From IMG/VR virus record IMGVR_UViG_3300044955_000119, positions 1 through 41,324 of that record: a stretch of 41,324 nt of DNA; one strand, given 5' to 3'. The position numbers were made by a program, and so were the translations under genes. Below, in pieces: positions 9,501-15,109 of the stretch. Source of the DNA: a virus. Within the stretch, counting starts at the first letter, position 1; each line of letters starts with the position of its first letter. The notes under the pieces are model-generated. The model worked only from the letters and a program-made list of their open reading frames with translations, was not told where the DNA came from and did no database searches.

Positions 9501-10248
9501 TAAGTGCCACAGAAGCATTAGCAGAGTCAGATGCACCTTTGTCGAATAATAAAGTACTACTATCAGTTACAGGGCCAGTTAGATCAGCTGGTAATTTGCC
9601 ATATTGGAACGTAAAGCTTTCATCTGCGCTAAATGTATCTTGAAGCGGCTTGCTATATTGGAATGTGAAGTTTTCAGAAGCAAGAGAAAGGTCCTGTCTT
9701 ACCGAACCAATCTGGAAGAATATATCACCATCACCGGCAATTGGGAAATCTTTAATACCTTTATTCGTGTCGAAAAAGGCAATATCATCTATACCAGCTG
9801 GATCGATAAAGTCCGATAAAGTTCTGCGTAATTGATAAGAAAATAATTCAAATGCATTTATGTCATCGGTTAATGGAATTCCCGGTAATGTTCTTAAACG
9901 TCCGAGAATATGTTTAGCAGAATCAATTTCAAATTCTCGAATAAACTGCCCGCTACCGACTAAAGAAAATGTAGGAGAATACGATACATTTATAGAACCT
10001 ACAATAGGTTTATCGATTTTATTCTCAAGGTGTTTACTTACTAATGGTAAATTAGAGTCACGATAAGATTTACTGAAAACACTAAATAAACTTTTTATAG
10101 CCTTACCAGTTAATAAAAAGTTTTTAGTATTTTCAGTATTTGTTGAACTAACGACAGGTCTATTAAATTTATTTTCTGATAAACCAGATACTACAGGAGA
10201 TCCAGAATCTCTATATGATTTACCAGATACACTAAAAGGGGGTTTCAT
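3589..10248 (-). CDS. Giant repeat structural protein (2219 aa), probable fibre or whisker
   Basis: A 2219-residue protein made almost entirely of degenerate 18-20-residue units, on the order of 100 copies. The unit pattern is E-N/S-x(5-6)-F/Y-N/D-K/R-x(3)-D-x(3)-N/A, for example 'ENSAWLLNKPQFDISNVS' and 'DNSAFTFGMVEGDITNAS'. A longer block, 'KDLLGVTDG' followed by 'TFTFGM', recurs many times. A second module, with 'NYFDSDYIVNG', 'YVVFNYRS' and 'FGLPFTE', occurs five times, with a divergent sixth copy and a truncated C-terminal copy. I saw no cysteine, signal peptide, membrane segment or enzyme motif. The start overlaps the 110-residue gene by one base (TAATG). It lies upstream of gp13, where T4 has gp10-gp11-gp12-wac, so a long fibre, whisker or adhesin is the best inference. 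I do not recognise a named family. Confidence 0.7.
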   Translation of the reverse strand: MKPPFSVSGKSYRDSGSPVVSGLSENKFNRPVVSSTNTENTKNFLLTGKAIKSLFSVFSKSYRDSNLPLVSKHLENKIDKPIVGSINVSYSPTFSLVGSGQFIREFEIDSAKHILGRLRTLPGIPLTDDINAFELFSYQLRRTLSDFIDPAGIDDIAFFDTNKGIKDFPIAGDGDIFFQIGSVRQDLSLASENFTFQYSKPLQDTFSADESFTFQYGKLPADLTGPVTDSSTLLFDKGASDSANASVALNYIVDKVLSDTVLGKDLLGITDGSTFSFGMAESDRAVILEQILVVLGVYAYYSDSAQTFDDNLIFNTLKSLDDQAQSLEDFTFNLLKTLFDLAQANENAVLTFNKSLSLDSASVSDADPTFITDKGLSDLFNIIENAIWSFNKGEFDVSNVNENLTWLYNKPQFDSAQALENSAWLLNKPQFDISNVSDNQSLNSNKGLSDTTELNDEILTYSLQKVLSDVSNALDLVGINDGSTFQFNMVEASLVNISESIRLVLQIFRDFTESITSSESLNYQINKSILDTSLSSDSNTFDIQKVYSDVSQIIEAISLSFDMGNISESSNVNENSVINTGKNLSDIANISEIISIFIDLRRFIDDIVNASEDLSLAVEKVLSDTTLAKDLLGVTDGATFTFGMSEGDIITSVENLNFNSNKVLTDLSNIPDDYFLYQQTYFDSDYIVNGQAYVVFNYRSPTINIFGLPFTELPVDASDVSYLSFGKLIQDVVNPDDIQSFVTNKIISDLTDAIDNDLQFAIAKVLADTTLAKDLLGVTDGATFTFGMAEGDIANASETFTRVVGFNRNINDSSSVIETKVIEFDKSLADIINATEQFNRIVSYYRSLTDTTLAKDLLGVTDGATFTFGMAEGDTVNAAEVFGRTVSFNRLFSDSALSTETKVIEFDKSLADIVNATEQFNRIVSYYRTLSDTALGGDLLDVTDGATFTFGMVKNDIANASESISTILDARRAFIDYADAVDIFTRIVTFVRDFAETVNIPQTYELFSQNYFDSDYIVNGQSYVVFNYRSPLVNIFGLPFTELLNVNENLLLASGKFLSESLTASENSEIAFNKSLSDAVDIIELLNIASGFYKVFTDTALAKDLLGVTDGSTFSFGMVEGDIANASETFTRVVGFNRNFTDSSSVIETKVIEFDKSLADIINATEQFTRIVDYNRSITDTTETPDNSTFSFGMVKGDVTNVSEVFSRIIDYNRSFTDQANVTESISTLVSFIREFTEFLEASQTYELFSQNYFDSDYIVNGQAYVVFNYRSPTINIFGLPFTELVNGSESLLFTLAKVLNDTSTVSENSRITFNKFNSDVVNATESFTKITQFNRAFSDTTLAKDLLGVTDGSTFSFGMVEGDAANASDLLTRIVEYNREFSDITSIGENSIWSFNKNREDQTNVTESLSAIVDKVLSDSALITDGPTFVFGMTELDQVDVSESILKEVAYNRSFTNQVNTSDLVEFLLVINRNLTENLEASQVYELFSQNYFDSDYIVNGQAYVVFNYRSDLFDIYGLPFTESMSVSENSIWTFNKDRFDSVQSTDTSTIIFGKNPTDQINTVDTNLAFVLSKVLTDTVLGKDLLGVTDGSTFTFGMVEGDITNASESFTRIVDYNRTFTDTTETSDNSAFTFGMVEGDQVNASESLTKIVDYNRTFTDTTETSDNSAFTFGMVEGDITNASESFTRIVDYNRSITDTTETPDNSAFLFGMTESDQVNASELLTKIVDYNRTFTDTTETSDNSTFTFGMVEGDQVNATESLTRVIDYNRSFTDQANTTDLLELLLVINREFTENLEADQTYELFSQNYFDSDYIVNGQSYVVFNYRSPTVNIFGLPFTELANGSESLLFTLAKVLSDTTSASENSQITSNKVLSDAANGSESLLFTLAKVLSDTTSASENSQITSNKVLSDAAEVAELLTSVTDYNRSFTDTVLGKDLLGVTDGSTFTFGMVEGDIINASELLTSATDYNRSFSDTTETSEVSSFVFDKVRVDTASASENTTIELGKILSDTTSASENNIIDFNKVRSDQANATETSDLNFNKVRADQANATENNVIDFNKARSDQANATESLTKSVGYNRSLTDTSEVTETIELLVQTLKDFIDTANVSDPYLIYKQNYFDSDTYSIGYTAYEYRSPTGNGYYLPFTNTANVSETSDFNISKAQNEQINTNDQTNLDIDKNTSDTVEAGDSGVIYQQSYFAEDYVEFTYALESTAF
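4505..4720 (-). repeat. 108-bp tandem duplication inside the giant repeat gene
   Basis: Two adjacent copies, 4505-4612 and 4613-4720, are identical except for their last base (T versus C). The period of 108 bp equals 36 codons, i.e. two 18-residue protein units, so the frame is kept. Near-identity at the DNA level points to a very recent duplication. Confidence 0.95.
5212..5406 (-). repeat. Paired 81-bp identical blocks with a 114-bp period
   Basis: Positions 5212-5292 and 5326-5406 are identical, offset by 114 bp (38 codons, one 18- plus one 20-residue unit). A related, slightly diverged copy lies around 4980-5075. The blocks encode the 'NSAFTFGMVEGD' unit followed by the 'DYNRTFTDTTETS' unit. 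Confidence 0.9.
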
Positions 10249-10580
10249 TATACACGGGTAACAGCGGGTGTAACAGTCACCATACCTTCTATTACTCTGT
10301 ATCTTTCTCCACCAGAATCTTCAATATAGACGTCATAAACGTATCTTCCAGCTGTAATAGCAGCTGTTTCTTCATCAGTCATGGTTAATAGTATTCTACC
10401 GGCAGAAGGATTTTCAGTCGTAAATGTCCCAGCTACCGAAGAAGATCTATATGTTTTTCTGATCTGACTTGTAATAGTAACCCCAGTAAGATTATATGGA
10501 CCACCCGAGGTAGTTTTTAAATCTACTTGATATCTAAATGTAGATCCCTGATCAATTTCTAGTTCTTCGTACAGAGCCAT
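10248..10580 (-). CDS. Small beta-rich structural protein coupled to the giant repeat gene (110 aa)
   Basis: A 110-residue protein with an immunoglobulin-like layout: 'DQGSTFRYQVDLKTTSGGPYNLTG', then 'VTITSQIRKTY', then 'GRYVYDVYIEDSGGERYRVIEGMVTV'. This resembles the small beta-sandwich found at the N-terminus of BppU-like baseplate upper proteins and in stand-alone phage structural proteins ('D.G.....L....G...DLTG.TV...I'). GGGGTG precedes the ATG at 10580. Its stop overlaps the start of the giant repeat gene by one base, which suggests coupled translation and a shared job, such as an adaptor or assembly partner for the large protein. Family placement is by pattern only. Confidence 0.6.
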   Translation of the reverse strand: MALYEELEIDQGSTFRYQVDLKTTSGGPYNLTGVTITSQIRKTYRSSSVAGTFTTENPSAGRILLTMTDEETAAITAGRYVYDVYIEDSGGERYRVIEGMVTVTPAVTRV

Positions 10581-10606
10581 GTTTCACCCCTTTGTTATGT
10601 TAACAC

Positions 10607-10614
10607 TATTTATG
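10607..10614 (-). promoter_or_regulatory. Possible late promoter, CATAAATA variant
   Basis: The minus strand reads CATAAATA, one base off the TATAAATA late consensus, 27 nt upstream of the start at 10580. It lies in the longest intergenic gap, just downstream of a candidate terminator, which is where a promoter for the 110-residue and giant repeat genes would be expected. The first-base mismatch lowers certainty. Confidence 0.45.
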
Positions 10615-10629
10615 ATGTTTTTTTATACT

Positions 10630-10660
10630 AAAAAAGGGGATTTACAGATTTTAAAAATCC
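10630..10660 (-). terminator. Weak candidate terminator after the modification cassette
   Basis: On the minus strand GGATTT (10660-10655) can pair with AAATCC (10643-10638) around an 11-nt loop, followed after two Cs by TTTTTT (10635-10630). The stem is short and AT-rich, so efficiency is doubtful. It lies about 40 nt past the stop of the SPASM gene at 10701, and the rest of the 10581-10700 gap holds only this and the promoter candidate. Confidence 0.35.
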
Positions 10661-10700
10661 GGTATAATATAAAAGTACTTTTTATGGTAGGGGTAATATA

Positions 10701-11066
10701 TCACACCTTCTTCCGACAAAATCTTTTACATTCAGGCAAGGCAGTATCTTCAGAATCCCATGATTCAGGTAAAGTTTTAGTAAACCATTCGTTATTTAGT
10801 ATTTCTTCCAGTGGGGTATGATTAACATTATACTGTTTTTTATTTTTATAATATGCACCCCATACTGGTGCCTTTTCCTTTACGTAATGATCCCAATCCC
10901 ATCCTACTATTTTATACTTGTCAGTATTTTGCATATCCCTTTCATATGAAAGATTTGCTAGATAACAACACGGCATTACTTGACCATCTGGATTAATTAA
11001 AACCCTATTAAATTTCATCCATTGACACTCAATACCTAACTTATTTGCATTTAATTGTTTCATCAT
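10701..11066 (-). CDS. SPASM/twitch iron-sulfur domain protein (C-terminal half of a radical SAM enzyme)
   Basis: 121 residues resembling the auxiliary Fe-S cluster domain normally fused behind a radical SAM core. Cysteines sit at C14, C33, C34, C113 and C117 in the usual arrangement: 'GIECQWMKFNRVLINPDG', then 'VMPCCYL', and a final 'ECKRFC'. The gene overlaps the radical SAM gene by 26 nt in the +1 frame. AAAAGGA lies 4 nt before the tandem ATG ATG at 11066, so reinitiation is possible. A TGA lies four codons upstream in this frame, so the protein cannot begin much earlier. Either the enzyme is truly made as two chains, or a frameshift has broken a formerly single gene. The domain would accept electrons or anchor a peptide or other substrate. 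Confidence 0.75.
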   Translation of the reverse strand: MMKQLNANKLGIECQWMKFNRVLINPDGQVMPCCYLANLSYERDMQNTDKYKIVGWDWDHYVKEKAPVWGAYYKNKKQYNVNHTPLEEILNNEWFTKTLPESWDSEDTALPECKRFCRKKV

Positions 11067-11814
11067 AAATCCTTTTCATATGATGATCATCGTTTAGATC
11101 AAAAACTTTTCCGAATATATCTTTGGATAAATTAGATTCTTCTAAAATATCCTGATTCCCGAATTCATCATAAAATTCAAATCCTGAACCATTCCAAAAA
11201 CGATTTGATTTGGTATAAATGATACCCTCAGCACCATGTGATTTTACCAATTTGGCTATATCATATAAGCTTTTTTCATTGTGTTTAAATACTACTGTAA
11301 AAACTTGAGAAAGTCCTTGCGCCAAACTAAATGATTCCATATTTTCTAATATAAGATTTAGATTGGTTTTCTGTCTGTATTTAGAATGTTGTTCTTGGGT
11401 AATACCTTCTATAGCCCATATTACCTTTATTCTTTTACCGCCTAATAATCCTAAATCCCACCACCAATTCGAATCTCGAATACTACCATTTGTATTAATG
11501 CCTATTTGAATATGATCATTTGCTTTTATAATATATTCTACGATTTTAAATATATCTTTATTCATTATTGGATCACCCCAAGTACCACAAATATCCATAT
11601 ATTTAATATGTCTTAAAGTACTTTCGGGGAAGTACTTTTTAAATTCTTCAAAAGACCATTGGACCAGAGGAAGCCATTCTGCCTTATTTAACCCATTCGG
11701 ATTTGTTCTATGACATTGAGGGCATGCCGCATTACAATACGTGCTAAGATCTAACCATACCCCCAATCTCTTTTCTCGGTATCTTTCATTGTAATTTCTT
11801 ACAATATTTTCCAT
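11041..11814 (-). CDS. Radical SAM enzyme core domain
   Basis: Radical S-adenosylmethionine core, 257 residues from the chosen start. The cluster motif CxxxCxxC is 'STYCNAACPQCHR' (C27, C31, C34). It is followed by 'YMDICGTWGDPIMNKDIFKIVEYI', the GGEP-equivalent SAM-binding segment, and by 'IQIGINTNGSIRD' and 'IKVIWAIEGITQEQHSKYRQ', the later strands of the partial TIM barrel. It lacks the C-terminal SPASM cluster, which is encoded next. An ATG at 11829 is also open, but the ATG at 11814 has GGAAAG upstream and is preferred. The gene overlaps the glycosyltransferase before it. The substrate is unknown; neighbours suggest sugar or protein modification. Similar enzymes occur in marine T4-like phages (recollection). 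Confidence 0.85.
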   Translation of the reverse strand: MENIVRNYNERYREKRLGVWLDLSTYCNAACPQCHRTNPNGLNKAEWLPLVQWSFEEFKKYFPESTLRHIKYMDICGTWGDPIMNKDIFKIVEYIIKANDHIQIGINTNGSIRDSNWWWDLGLLGGKRIKVIWAIEGITQEQHSKYRQKTNLNLILENMESFSLAQGLSQVFTVVFKHNEKSLYDIAKLVKSHGAEGIIYTKSNRFWNGSGFEFYDEFGNQDILEESNLSKDIFGKVFDLNDDHHMKRIYDETIKCK

Positions 11815-12475
11815 AATCTTTCCATTCATGTGGTTTATTCGTACTACGAGTAAAGTGAACCATCTTTATATCTTGATGAAAGTCATTACCGTCGTATAGT
11901 TTATTCCCGGTAATTTCGAAATATTTATCCTCGATTTTTTGGGTGCTAATATCTGGATCACTTATCCACCGGGTGAACCAGGCATCTGGCATAAGTTTTA
12001 GATCCATGCCATACAAGCTATCTTGAACAAACATAAACTCCCCATTCACCGGACCAATAGTTAAACCAGCTTTGATATAGTAATTCGTGTAGTATGGAAT
12101 ATCACCAATAAACTTTTCATAGATGTGTCTCGTTCTGCTTGGCCAGAACTTGTAAAAGCCTCCCGCCATCTTAAACGGTGTACCGTTAAAGTTCCACCAA
12201 TACGGAATAGAAACAAACTCATTCTTTGCACATGGATAGTTAATCACTTCATGGTAATCGTGGATAAGAAGCTTATCGATATCCATTACAATTACAGGTT
12301 CGTCGATATCCATACCGAAGACCTGTAGTTTATTCCATTGTAGCGGAACCCACTTATGAAAAGGCTCACGAATCCAATGGACGTCGTGACCTTCTAACTT
12401 GCTGTTGATATAATTTTCATATTCAGGACCATACTTTGTTCCGATCCTTACACAAAATACTTTCAAAGAAACCAT
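11786..12475 (-). CDS. Glycosyltransferase-like protein, GT-A fold (229 aa)
   Basis: Predicted nucleotide-sugar transferase. The N-terminus 'LKVFCVRIGTKYGPEYENYI' and the metal-binding DxD-type motif 'VIVMDIDKLLIHD' (D65-D67) mark a GT-A fold. It is a clear paralogue of the protein at 13930-14577, whose N-terminus reads 'YNVMCVKFGTKYSAEFVN'. 'LQWNKLQVF' before the DxD corresponds to 'GVWNKLRLF' in the paralogue. The C-terminal 'IKMVHFTRSTNKPHEW' resembles the HF..S..KPW end of such enzymes. No membrane segment is seen, so it should be cytoplasmic. The start overlaps the previous gene by 13 nt. Donor and acceptor are unknown. Confidence 0.75.
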   Translation of the reverse strand: MVSLKVFCVRIGTKYGPEYENYINSKLEGHDVHWIREPFHKWVPLQWNKLQVFGMDIDEPVIVMDIDKLLIHDYHEVINYPCAKNEFVSIPYWWNFNGTPFKMAGGFYKFWPSRTRHIYEKFIGDIPYYTNYYIKAGLTIGPVNGEFMFVQDSLYGMDLKLMPDAWFTRWISDPDISTQKIEDKYFEITGNKLYDGNDFHQDIKMVHFTRSTNKPHEWKDYGKYCKKLQ

Positions 12476-13335
12476 TCCATTTTTTTGTTAATGCAGTGGT
12501 ATAGTTTTGCATCCGGATCACATGCATTTTTATTCGTTTTCTTTTCGTCAACGATATAATGCCACGACCCATTTAGATATTCAATTAGTATATCTTTCGA
12601 GTGAACAAGATAAGAAAACAAAGTTTCGTTATCATAACCGAATACACGACGAATGTTGTAGGGATACATGGAATCTTCGTCAGTCTTCAGTTCTGTCATT
12701 AGATCCAAATTCTCACGGAAGTTTTCAAAGTAACCTAGTTTTTTAATAATCTCTGACGATGCAACCATGATACCAGTATTAAATACATCATTATCCGGTT
12801 CATAGCCTTTTTCGAGTAACATAGCATGTGCATTCCAATACTTTGTAGCCGGATTACGAATACAAGTATTATAATTTTTCGGAGCTACGATCTTACCCCA
12901 GTGCGCTAGCGCGTTCGAGTGCGCGCATCCAAACTTATTATGGATATCATGCGCTTCAAAAATATCCTCAGTTGTATTTGGAATAACATCAAAATCTAAA
13001 TAGCAGACAGCATCATATTTGTCTGCCATTTGTCTCATAGTCCAGTGCTTATAGAAGTTTACGATATCATAATGCGAGACCTCAGGATAGTCAGTCTCAA
13101 ACATCTCTACAAAATCCTGATATTCCTTATCCCATTCATACAGATGATAATTAGCACCAATTGCTTCAGCGTATTGCTTATGACGCTCTACAACCTTATC
13201 GTAGTTGTTTAACAGCGCCAACTTTGTTTGTAGACTTTTATCGGTTTGAACCTGTACGCCGTTTTCAAACCAACCAGGGTTATCTAATTTATTTTCCGGT
13301 ATGTCTACAAATACGCTGTAAACTACTTTTTTCAT
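12463..13335 (-). CDS. Glycosyltransferase-like protein, GT-A fold (290 aa)
   Basis: Second sugar-transferase-like enzyme of the cassette. The layout is an N-terminal strand 'KKVVYSVFVDI', a helix region 'YDKVVERHKQYAEAIGANYHL', then 'YKHWTMRQMADKYDAVCYLD' and the DxD motif 'YLDFDVIPN' (D114-D116). A later segment contains 'NTGIMVASSEIIKKLGYF', the usual small-residue strand after the donor pocket, and a C-terminal 'AKLYHCINKK' that could supply a metal-binding histidine. It is not close in sequence to the other two transferases here. The start overlaps the methyltransferase stop (ATGA), with GGAAA just upstream. Soluble; the substrate cannot be deduced. Confidence 0.75.
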   Translation of the reverse strand: MKKVVYSVFVDIPENKLDNPGWFENGVQVQTDKSLQTKLALLNNYDKVVERHKQYAEAIGANYHLYEWDKEYQDFVEMFETDYPEVSHYDIVNFYKHWTMRQMADKYDAVCYLDFDVIPNTTEDIFEAHDIHNKFGCAHSNALAHWGKIVAPKNYNTCIRNPATKYWNAHAMLLEKGYEPDNDVFNTGIMVASSEIIKKLGYFENFRENLDLMTELKTDEDSMYPYNIRRVFGYDNETLFSYLVHSKDILIEYLNGSWHYIVDEKKTNKNACDPDAKLYHCINKKMEWFL

Positions 13336-13955
13336 TTTCCAATTACCATATGCCTATTAAAATCTCCTAAATTTAATGTACCAGTGTATGCAATATAATC
13401 TAATTTTAATTCTAAAGCAAACAATTTAGGATCAGGCCAACAGTTAATATGAGCATTTAATGCTGTATAATCATTCGTTTGAAAACAGATCCAGGTATTT
13501 TTAGGTTTATTTTTTACGATATTGATCAGATCTTCCTGCTCCATATGTTCGCAACTTGTATTAACAATAGCTGAATACGGTGAAAAATCAATTGGTTCAT
13601 GTACATCTAACGTTTTAAATGCAACATCTTGATCGTGAAATAATTCCCAACCATAACATTCACACATAGGATCCATATCACTAGAAGTAATATTCATACT
13701 AGCATTAGGCCACAACTTACGAAGTTGATATGCCATCATTCCATACCATCCTCCGACGACTAAAATATTTCCGTTCGGATGATTGTAGTTTTTATATAGT
13801 TCTTTTGCTAGCCATTCTTTACCCTCCCAGTGATTCTTATCAACTGAGTGCACTAAATCTTTAATACGAAATAAATCATCCACCCCATACATTGATTCAT
13901 CGTACACTTTTTCACAAAGCTTTAGAACTCTATTTAAGATCGTCGAGTCCAACAT
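13332..13955 (-). CDS. Class I SAM-dependent methyltransferase-like protein
   Basis: About 207 residues with a Rossmann-type core. Motif I is 'GNILVVGGWYGMMAYQL', where the usual GxGxG is GGWYG. The acidic end of strand 2 is 'ITSSDMDPMCECYG', strand 4 is 'YSAIVNTSCEHM', and the next strand is 'NTWICFQTNDY'. The reading frame is open from a TTG at 13967, but AGGAG lies four bases before the ATG at 13955, so that ATG is chosen. It overlaps the glycosyltransferase upstream by 26 nt and the next one downstream by 4 nt, so it is part of the same operon. It probably methylates a sugar or an intermediate of the cassette. The target is inferred from neighbours only; a DNA-methylase motif (DPPY or similar) was not seen. 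Confidence 0.72.
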   Translation of the reverse strand: MLDSTILNRVLKLCEKVYDESMYGVDDLFRIKDLVHSVDKNHWEGKEWLAKELYKNYNHPNGNILVVGGWYGMMAYQLRKLWPNASMNITSSDMDPMCECYGWELFHDQDVAFKTLDVHEPIDFSPYSAIVNTSCEHMEQEDLINIVKNKPKNTWICFQTNDYTALNAHINCWPDPKLFALELKLDYIAYTGTLNLGDFNRHMVIGK

Positions 13956-14577
13956 CAATCTCCTCAAATGTCAATACACATGGTTCATAATCTACTTCAG
14001 GTTGATATTTTTTCGATTGAATATATTTCTTATCAAACACAAAGTGATTTACTTCGAAGTCTTCATGTACCAGGTATCTGTCAATACCAACATATTTACG
14101 CATGAAATAATCGCGGAATCCTGATTCGTTAAAATATGTCCAATATTCATACATTTCTTCATTTGATGCATCCCATGTCATGACTGAACTATTAATTCTT
14201 ACATCATAATTTGCTAAACGATCGTATAGCTTTCCTTGCTTCCAGTGTGAATGAACAAGGGTAAGTTTTTCCCAGTCACGTTCATCATCGTGGATAAGTG
14301 GATCTTTTAATATTTTCACATCTAGGTCGAAGAAATACGTTTTGCCTTCGATAGGCATTTCAGGATCAAACAATCTAAGTTTGTTCCATACACCCTTAAG
14401 AGTGGGTCTACCCAGAGGCAAAATAATATTTACCTCTGGATCAATATTAGTGGGATCGTCTGTATAACAAAAGAATTTAAATTCTGCTTTTGTTAATCTT
14501 TTAAGATCATTATAAAGTTTATTTACAAATTCAGCACTATACTTCGTGCCGAATTTTACACACATCACATTATACAT
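13930..14577 (-). CDS. Glycosyltransferase-like protein, GT-A fold (215 aa)
   Basis: Sugar transferase of a type I associate with marine T4-like phages. The N-terminus 'YNVMCVKFGTKYSAEFVNKL' leads to 'FKFFCYTDDPTNI', then 'GVWNKLRLF' and the DxD motif 'YFFDLDVKIL' (D84-D86). A 'NSSVMTWDASN' segment follows, matching the acceptor-side strand of GT-A enzymes. It is the best-preserved of the three transferases and the paralogue of the 229-residue one at 11786-12475. The ATG at 14577 follows AAAGGAATAAT and lies one base after the stop of the 169-residue gene. It is the first gene of the modification cassette and has no promoter of its own that I can see, so late read-through expression is likely. 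Confidence 0.8.
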   Translation of the reverse strand: MYNVMCVKFGTKYSAEFVNKLYNDLKRLTKAEFKFFCYTDDPTNIDPEVNIILPLGRPTLKGVWNKLRLFDPEMPIEGKTYFFDLDVKILKDPLIHDDERDWEKLTLVHSHWKQGKLYDRLANYDVRINSSVMTWDASNEEMYEYWTYFNESGFRDYFMRKYVGIDRYLVHEDFEVNHFVFDKKYIQSKKYQPEVDYEPCVLTFEEIDVGLDDLK

Positions 14578-14578
14578 A

Positions 14579-15088
14579 TTATTCCTTTAAAGAAATATAA
14601 ATCTGTAATAGTTCACTAAGGGATTTAGCTTTTCTAATAGAAAGTTTAAGTTTTTTATCTTCGGATTTTTCAACAATCGAATCTTCTAACATTGCAATCT
14701 TAGTATTAAATACAAAGTCAAGATCTTTATCTTTCGAATCAATAACAGAAAGTAAATCTTTTGCAGTAACTTCTGAAGATTTTATATGATCCGTGTTAAA
14801 TTTATATTGTAGATTTTCTCGATCGATACCGCCCAAACGTTTTTCTATTGCTTCTTCTACTATTTTATCGAGATTCTTTTTTTCCAATTCAATCTGGTTC
14901 TGTGTATTTTGTTCAATCTGCTCTAAACCAATTTCTCCAAGAAGATCATTAAAATCCTGTTGTGTGAAATCGACACTTAAAGTATAAGGTGTTACTATAT
15001 CACCTTCTCGATATAGTATTTCGATTAACATATTGTTAGGAGGATCTATGAATTGTGCAGATACTATTTTTCCGCTGAAAATTGCCAT
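14579..15088 (-). CDS. Conserved phage protein of unknown function (169 aa)
   Basis: I do not recognise a named family, although the opening 'MAIFSGKIVSAQFIDPP' looks familiar from marine T4-like phages. Residues 1-45 are beta-prone ('MLIEILYREGDIVTPYTLSV'). From about residue 55 the protein is highly charged and helical, with E/K/Q-rich stretches such as 'EQNTQNQIELEKKNLDKIVE' that could form a coiled coil. AGGTGA precedes the ATG at 15088. The gene lies between virion structural genes and the sugar-modification cassette, only 1 nt from the first glycosyltransferase. A small virion or assembly protein is plausible but not shown by the sequence. Confidence 0.55.
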   Translation of the reverse strand: MAIFSGKIVSAQFIDPPNNMLIEILYREGDIVTPYTLSVDFTQQDFNDLLGEIGLEQIEQNTQNQIELEKKNLDKIVEEAIEKRLGGIDRENLQYKFNTDHIKSSEVTAKDLLSVIDSKDKDLDFVFNTKIAMLEDSIVEKSEDKKLKLSIRKAKSLSELLQIYISLKE

Positions 15089-15109
15089 AATAAGTCACCT
15101 TTATTAATA

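Noticed and set aside
3589-10248. CRISPR-like or non-coding repeat array
   Set aside because: The repeats keep one reading frame, vary mainly as protein units, and have no constant repeat with unique spacers.
11922-11929. GATAAATA on the minus strand upstream of the radical SAM gene
   Set aside because: First base differs from the late consensus and it lies inside the glycosyltransferase coding sequence; too weak to call.
13956-13967. TTG start for the methyltransferase
   Set aside because: AGGAG lies within this stretch, at the right distance for the ATG at 13955, so the TTG is part of the ribosome-site region.
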